Assembly (NCBI GenBank): GCA_013314775.1
Contig: JABUFB010000005.1
Span: forward strand, 270,649 to 334,648
Direction of reading: 5' to 3'
DNA: 64,000 bases
Source of the DNA: Armatimonadota bacterium
Lineage (GTDB): Bacteria > Armatimonadota > Zipacnadia > Zipacnadales > JABUFB01
The position numbers and the translations under genes are program-made. Shown piece by piece: positions 59,363 to 64,000 of the stretch. Every line of letters begins with the position of its first letter. Positions within the stretch are counted from its first letter, which is position 1. Below the pieces are notes generated by a model. It saw nothing but the letters and a program-made list of their open reading frames with translations, ran no database searches and was not told where the DNA came from.

Positions 59363-59788
59363 GGGGACCCGGGACGCGCGCAGGAGCAGCCGCAGGATCG
59401 CTGCCGCGAAGATTGAGCCGGAGGTCTGTCTGCACAACAGGCACACCATCTTGCCCGAAGTATTCGACGGCGGGGTACCTCATTGAGTCGTCCCGGATCC
59501 CCCGGCCCCTCTGTGCTCTCGCAAGCCGGTTGCTTGCTCACAATTCCACTTCGTTCCTCCGGTTTGTATGCGCCCGGCCACTACAGCCCGCGCGCTTCGT
59601 GCGACAATGTGACCTGCCCCGCTCGCATCTGGCACCGGGCGGTCACCCGAACTCACCGGCCGGACAGGCAGCGTCCCGTGAACCCTGGGCGTCCCAGAAG
59701 GTTGGTCCGCCTGACCAAGCGAATTCCGTTACTGCGTCCGCATGGTGCCCCGTCGGTGACGAGACTGCTGCCTTCCTGGAGGAGAGCG
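59363..59788 (+). other. 426-base gap without a recognised gene
   Basis: This stretch lies between two secreted-protein genes on the same strand. The frame of the following gene is open back to 59483, but that part is arginine- and proline-rich with no homology-like features, and the signal peptide begins only at 59789. No promoter, repeat or RNA was recognised. Confidence 0.35.
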
Positions 59789-61156
59789 ATGGCCAACGTT
59801 CCAGCGCGCCGCAAGACGCGTGCGTCAATCAGTTGGAGGGTATCTGCAGTTGCCCTGGGCCTTTGGTTGGCCACTTCCGTGCATGGAGGCGATGAGATGG
59901 AACCAACAGCCACGCCCGCCGGCGGGATCACGGCCGTGACGCGGACCGGCCCGACGCTGGTACAACCAGGCGAGCCCGGAGAGGGTCAGGCCTGCCGTTA
60001 CGGGCTCGGGTTCGTATTCCAGATTGCCCCGAACACCGCGGCGGTCTCATGCAACGTCCGGACGGTCGGTCAGGGGCACTGGGACTTCGAGAACGGCACG
60101 GACATCATTGTGTTCGACAACCTTGCGTCCATCAGCCAGCAGACGCCGCTCGTCTGCGCACGCAACGAGGAAAACGTGGACGCGGGCACCGGTAAGCGGC
60201 GGGTGACCGTGAACTACCCGATCACCGTCGGCTTCGTGCCGCTCGGCGCGAAACTCCCCGACGGTTCTGTGCACCCTGACGCGGGCACGGGCTTCGGGCT
60301 GTCTGAGGCGCTGCGCTTCGATCTCAATGACCAGGGCTTCTTCACCTGGGACCAGCCCTCGACGCGCCTTTGGCACGTCTACCAGTTCGCCTACGATGGC
60401 GAGAGTTTCCGCGTTACAGACGTGCAGCGGAAGCCGTCCGATGCTCCCCTGAAGACCGCAGACGGCCTGTGGGCCATCGTGGCCCCGGGGATCTCGTGCG
60501 CCATCCCCGATGGCAATGACCTCCTGTTTGCGGTGGTAGCCGAGGACGGCACACGGCAAGTCGCCGGCGTCAGCCGCTGGCGTCGCGACGGCTCCAACTG
60601 GCGTCCACTGGTCTTCTACGGCATTTCAAGCGGATCGGAGCCGAGCCTGATCCGCGATATCGACGGGTCTCTTCTGTACTCGGTCCGAGGGGCAGGGGCT
60701 GAAGGACGGGCGGTGATGGTATGGCGGTCTCGCGACGGCGGCGAGAACTGGCACGAGGTCCTTCACAAGCAGGACCTCCGCGCGGATGCGCCGGTTGTGC
60801 TCAACCAGGCGGCCGACGGCACGCCGTACATTGCCGCCAATGATCCGGCGAGCTTCCGGGCTACGGCCTGCTTGTGGCCACTGAACGCCGACCGCAAGGA
60901 TGTCGGAGCGCCCGTGATTGCCCGCGACTGCGTGGCGGACTTCGGCCCTGCCCCGGAGGGTACTACCTGGTTCGCAGACCACCCCGTCGGCTGCACCGTG
61001 AGGCTTGCCGACGGCGCCTGGCATGCTGTGCTGGCCTACCGGGTGATGGCCTTCAGCACCGTAGGTGTGGGAGGCGAGACGCTGACGCCTCGCACAGGCT
61101 GCTACATCGAAGAGGTCTCGTCCACCGGCCCTGTGCAGCCGCCCTGGGTGTTCTGA
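59789..61156 (+). CDS. exported Asp-box (BNR/sialidase-like) protein
   Basis: This 455-residue protein begins MANVPARRKTRASISWRVSA with a hydrophobic signal segment ending ATSVHG. The mature part appears to be a beta-propeller: blades such as LLFAVVAEDGTRQVAGVSRW and SLLYSVRGAGAEGRAVMVW, with one clear Asp box, SRDGGENW, as in sialidases and other six-bladed glycan-binding folds. Catalytic arginine triads of true sialidases are not obvious, so binding is as likely as hydrolysis. GGAGGA lies 5-7 bases before the ATG. A longer frame to 59483 exists but is not supported. Confidence 0.65.
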   Translation: MANVPARRKTRASISWRVSAVALGLWLATSVHGGDEMEPTATPAGGITAVTRTGPTLVQPGEPGEGQACRYGLGFVFQIAPNTAAVSCNVRTVGQGHWDFENGTDIIVFDNLASISQQTPLVCARNEENVDAGTGKRRVTVNYPITVGFVPLGAKLPDGSVHPDAGTGFGLSEALRFDLNDQGFFTWDQPSTRLWHVYQFAYDGESFRVTDVQRKPSDAPLKTADGLWAIVAPGISCAIPDGNDLLFAVVAEDGTRQVAGVSRWRRDGSNWRPLVFYGISSGSEPSLIRDIDGSLLYSVRGAGAEGRAVMVWRSRDGGENWHEVLHKQDLRADAPVVLNQAADGTPYIAANDPASFRATACLWPLNADRKDVGAPVIARDCVADFGPAPEGTTWFADHPVGCTVRLADGAWHAVLAYRVMAFSTVGVGGETLTPRTGCYIEEVSSTGPVQPPWVF

Positions 61157-61432
61157 GCGCCTCCGGGCCGTCGCAGCCGATGATCCGGAATGCGGCGGCT
61201 CGCGCCAGGGCAGGCATCCTCCTGCGTCAGTTGGAGAAGGGTTCCCAGGGTGCCGGACCGCTCCACGGTCATCGAGCCTGCGGCCAACAGTTTGGCTACC
61301 GGTACCTGGCACCGTGCGCCGCCCGGAACCCGGCAGGTAGGTGCATGCGATGTGGTGAACCAGCCGTTGGGTGTGAGCGGTATCCCCGACTACGGACGGG
61401 GCAGTCAGCTAACTCAGGGGGAGGCAAGGCGC

Positions 61433-64000
61433 TTGTCCACAATCCTCGATTGGCTGAACCGAGCGCGGCAGCGTGCGCAGTACGCCGGCGATGAGCTTCT
61501 GGAGTCCGGGCAAGTCAGCGAGTTCCTGAAGGACGCAGCGGGGTGCCTCGGACCATACGGCATCCTTGGCCTTCTCGCGGCGAAAGCGATTGAGACGATG
61601 GAGCCTGACCCGCACACGCGCATTGCCAATGCCCTGGTTCGTACTTTCTGGACGGCGCTCGACGGGGAGCTTGGCGGTCACCCGCCGGTGGTGACCCGGG
61701 AAGAATGGGAGGCCTATGCGAAGTCCGGTCAGCTGGTGACGGCGGCGGGTGAGACCCTCGAAAGCGGCATGGACTGGCTCCAGATGGTCACCGCCGACGG
61801 CGTCAAGCCCAGCGCGGAGTGGCCCGTGGTGTCCCGGCTCGCGGACCTCGCCGAGAAGTGGCTGCTGGGTGCGGGAGTGGAGCCCGAGCGCGCACATCAG
61901 GCTCGTGGCGCCATCCACAAGGCCATGTCCGAGGCAGTGCAGGACTTGCGCCACCAGGACGAAGGCGTCAGACAGGCGCTTGAGGCCCTGCGGGACTGGG
62001 CGGGAGATGAGGGGTTAGCCCGCCTCGCGGCTCTGCAGAGCGCCATGGACAGCGTGCTGCTGTTCGGGGAGACACCCCAGGACGAACTCTACGTCCCCGC
62101 GCGCATCCGCCTGTTTGACCAGCGAGGGACCACCAAGATCGCGTGGGAACAGCGAGAGCGGGTAGAGGTCGCTCCCAAGCCCGCCCATGACCTGCTACTG
62201 CCTGTCCTCTCGGACAGCAAGGCGCAACTCGTGGTCATCGAAGGCATCATGGGCGTCGGGAAGTCCTGCCTCATGCGCAAGCTCTGCGCCGAGTTGTCGC
62301 GCTCTTATGTGCCCGGGGACAGGGCGCCCGTCTACGTGCGGTGGAAGGACATCTATCGGGAGGTCGCCCAGGGACGGGCACTGGAGGAGATCGGGCGACA
62401 GGTCAGCGCTGACCACCAGGATGACAGCCTGAACCTCCATGATCTCGCGAGCCGTAAGAACGTGACGCTCCTCATTGACGGTTTCGACGAAATGGCGAGC
62501 CACAACCCCCAGTACGTGCTGACCTGCTTCAACGCACTCGAAAGGCTTCGGCGCGATGGCAGGACAGTGGTGGTGGCCACGCGCACCCAGTTGATGCAGA
62601 CCGGAGTATGGGATGAGTGTTGCCAGGCCGGGGCCATCGTCGCCGAGGTGCAGGAGTTCAACGACAGCGATCTCGCCGCGTGGTGCGAGAACTGGTCGAG
62701 GTCAGCGGCGAGGTCCGCCGTCACCGCGGAGCGTCTGCGCGAAGTGACGGACGATGATGATGTCCTGCATACGCCACTCCTGCTATACATGCTGGCCCGC
62801 GACGTGGCAGCGGGAAACATCTCCGGCTCGCTGTCCCGCAGCCAGATCTGGTCCGCATTTGTTGCTAACACCATCCGGGGGAAAGCGGCCGGTGGCGGTG
62901 AGGACCCGGCAGTCGCGATCCCTCCCCACCGATATCGATTGCTGCTTCAGGAGATAGCCGCCATCGCCTCTTGGCCCCGGTCTCAGCGCGCCTGTAAGGA
63001 AGCCCTGCTGTCGGAAGTCGTGGCTGAATCACTCCTCGGGGACCTCCAACTGGGCGACCTCCAGACGGCCTTTGTCCTCCATTTCTTCGAGCCTGGCACG
63101 GGCGTCCGCGAGTTTGAGTTCCAGCCGGACGGCTTCCGGCAGTACCTGCTGGCGGAGTGGTGCGTGCGCATGCAATTGCAGACAGTGCCCGGGCTGGCAA
63201 GGCAGGTTGAGGACACCTCCCGGGACAGAGTGCGCCCCGAAGACAGGCTTGCACAGCTTGTTCTCCAGGAGGATGAACGCGCGCTTCTCAATGACCTGTG
63301 CGAGGAGTTGGGGCGCCTGGCCCTGGAAGACGGAACCGCGCTTGCCGAACGCCTCGTAGCGCTCGGGATCAGCGCGAGACCGGGCTCCGATAGTCCGATC
63401 GATGAAGCCGCCGCGAGCCAGGCCGTCGAGGACCTGTACCGTCATGTGCGCGAGCAGGCAGAGGGCCCTTCAGTGGTGGGGGTCAGCAGCGACACGAGGG
63501 CGGGTATCCCCGACGGTCAGGAGGTCCCTCGGTCCCTGGATGACCTTCGTCTCATCGTCAACTACTGGGAGCAGTGTCTCATCGCCACCTTTGGCCTGTA
63601 CCGGGGTCTGGGGAAGTACCCCAAGGACCTCGACGACTGGCGCAAGCGTGGGCGTCCCGAGGAGGAGTGGGAGCAGGTTTTCCCCAGGGACCCGTACGCA
63701 CTGCATCGGTACCTCAGAGCGCGGGACGCGGTTCGCGGGCACAACTGGTCCCCCAACCTGGACCTGGCGAACCTCGGCCTGAGCGGGGCCGACCTGATAC
63801 GGGCCGACCTGAGCAGGGCCGACCTGAGCGAGGCCGACCTGAGAGGGGCCGACCTGAGAGGGGCCGACCTGGTACGGGCCGACCTGATAGAGGCTAACCT
63901 GACCGAGGCCTATCTGCTCGGAGCCAACCTGATAGGGGCTAACCTGACCGAGGCCTATCTGCTCGGAGCCTACCTGAGCGGGGCCTACCTGAGCGGGGCC
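61433..64000 (+). CDS. NACHT/STAND-type NTPase with C-terminal pentapeptide repeats (3' end outside window)
   Basis: At least 856 residues are present and the frame is open at the window edge. Residues 1-255 are helical with no known domain. A NACHT-like NTPase follows: Walker A GIMGVGKSCLMRKL (about 271-284), Walker B LLIDGFDEM (about 346-354), sensor-like VVVATRT. About 400-740 is helical. From about residue 775 pentapeptide repeats (A-D/N-L-x-x type, e.g. GADLIRADLSRADL) run to the edge. Such STAND proteins sense ligands and switch on an effector; several bacterial NACHT proteins defend against phages. The TTG start has GGGGGAGG 8 bases upstream. It is the only defence-like gene in the window; the N-terminal domain is unassigned. 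Confidence 0.82.
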   Translation, partial: MSTILDWLNRARQRAQYAGDELLESGQVSEFLKDAAGCLGPYGILGLLAAKAIETMEPDPHTRIANALVRTFWTALDGELGGHPPVVTREEWEAYAKSGQLVTAAGETLESGMDWLQMVTADGVKPSAEWPVVSRLADLAEKWLLGAGVEPERAHQARGAIHKAMSEAVQDLRHQDEGVRQALEALRDWAGDEGLARLAALQSAMDSVLLFGETPQDELYVPARIRLFDQRGTTKIAWEQRERVEVAPKPAHDLLLPVLSDSKAQLVVIEGIMGVGKSCLMRKLCAELSRSYVPGDRAPVYVRWKDIYREVAQGRALEEIGRQVSADHQDDSLNLHDLASRKNVTLLIDGFDEMASHNPQYVLTCFNALERLRRDGRTVVVATRTQLMQTGVWDECCQAGAIVAEVQEFNDSDLAAWCENWSRSAARSAVTAERLREVTDDDDVLHTPLLLYMLARDVAAGNISGSLSRSQIWSAFVANTIRGKAAGGGEDPAVAIPPHRYRLLLQEIAAIASWPRSQRACKEALLSEVVAESLLGDLQLGDLQTAFVLHFFEPGTGVREFEFQPDGFRQYLLAEWCVRMQLQTVPGLARQVEDTSRDRVRPEDRLAQLVLQEDERALLNDLCEELGRLALEDGTALAERLVALGISARPGSDSPIDEAAASQAVEDLYRHVREQAEGPSVVGVSSDTRAGIPDGQEVPRSLDDLRLIVNYWEQCLIATFGLYRGLGKYPKDLDDWRKRGRPEEEWEQVFPRDPYALHRYLRARDAVRGHNWSPNLDLANLGLSGADLIRADLSRADLSEADLRGADLRGADLVRADLIEANLTEAYLLGANLIGANLTEAYLLGAYLSGAYLSGA

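Noticed and set aside
59483..59788. N-terminal extension of the Asp-box protein from 59483
   Set aside because: The extension is basic and proline-rich and would bury the signal peptide that begins at 59789, where a strong SD is present.
63755..64000. Tandem DNA repeat or CRISPR-like array at the right edge
   Set aside because: The periodicity is 15 bases and in frame, matching pentapeptide protein repeats rather than a DNA repeat array.

Overview
This window is about 64 kb of GC-rich bacterial DNA. The organism is not identifiable from the sequence alone. The mix of traits (many secreted carbohydrate-active proteins, a PEP-CTERM-anchored protein, sugar-phosphate-isomerase-like TIM barrels, a split archaeal-style glutamate synthase, an NrpR-type nitrogen regulator and the methanogen-style sulfide-to-homocysteine genes) would fit an Armatimonadota-like or other poorly cultured free-living bacterium. 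That placement is inference. Genes are dense on both strands, with good Shine-Dalgarno (SD) motifs and many ATGA overlaps.

Layout. 0-4.2 kb (+): tail of an unknown protein, TldD and TldE/PmbA, and an Old Yellow Enzyme-type flavin reductase. 4.2-13.7 kb (-): a HEAT-repeat exported protein, two sugar isomerases and a secreted glycosidase-like protein in one run, then an FGE-like protein, a URO-D-family methyltransferase-like protein and NrpR. 13.8-19.9 kb (+), divergent from nrpR: glutamate synthase in separate pieces (glutaminase, FMN synthase with ferredoxin domain, 4Fe-4S protein, FAD oxidoreductase, GXGXG domain) followed by an overlapping winged-helix regulator. 19.9-25 kb: two convergent secreted proteins. 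25-29 kb (+): a site-2 protease, UPF0280/COG2122, a promoter with a 37-residue leader ORF, COG1900 and a NIL-ferredoxin, together the persulfide route to homocysteine.

29.3-35.8 kb holds an exported low-complexity protein, a TPR/zinc-ribbon protein, a membrane-less GspF-like protein, a GspE/PilB ATPase and a YbaK-type deacylase. 35.8-40.3 kb has a 1225-residue secreted glycosidase-like protein and a small exported protein. 40.3-46.7 kb (-) is a TetR-MFP-ATPase-ATPase-permease-permease operon laid out like E. coli cecR-ybhGFSR, with a perfect 22-bp palindrome just upstream of the TetR start. 46.9-53.6 kb (-) has two more glycosidase-like proteins, a frameshifted exported protein and a DUF89 phosphatase. 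53.8-56.2 kb (+) has a PEP-CTERM protein with promoter and terminator, a large RNase P RNA, and a XerC/D recombinase interrupted by one in-frame TAG. 56.4-61.2 kb has two secreted proteins (alpha/alpha-barrel-like and Asp-box). The right end is a NACHT-type NTPase with C-terminal pentapeptide repeats, cut by the window edge.

How it fits together. Nitrogen (NrpR and glutamate synthase, both connected to 2-oxoglutarate) and sulfur (sulfide to homocysteine) assimilation modules of archaeal flavour sit in the left half. The rest is mostly exported glycan-handling proteins with TIM-barrel sugar enzymes, suggesting a polysaccharide-degrading heterotroph. The strongest candidates for something under-described are the NrpR-glutamate synthase divergon with its dyad and degenerate receiver regulator, the leader ORF ahead of the homocysteine genes, the soluble GspF-like protein and the NACHT-pentapeptide protein.
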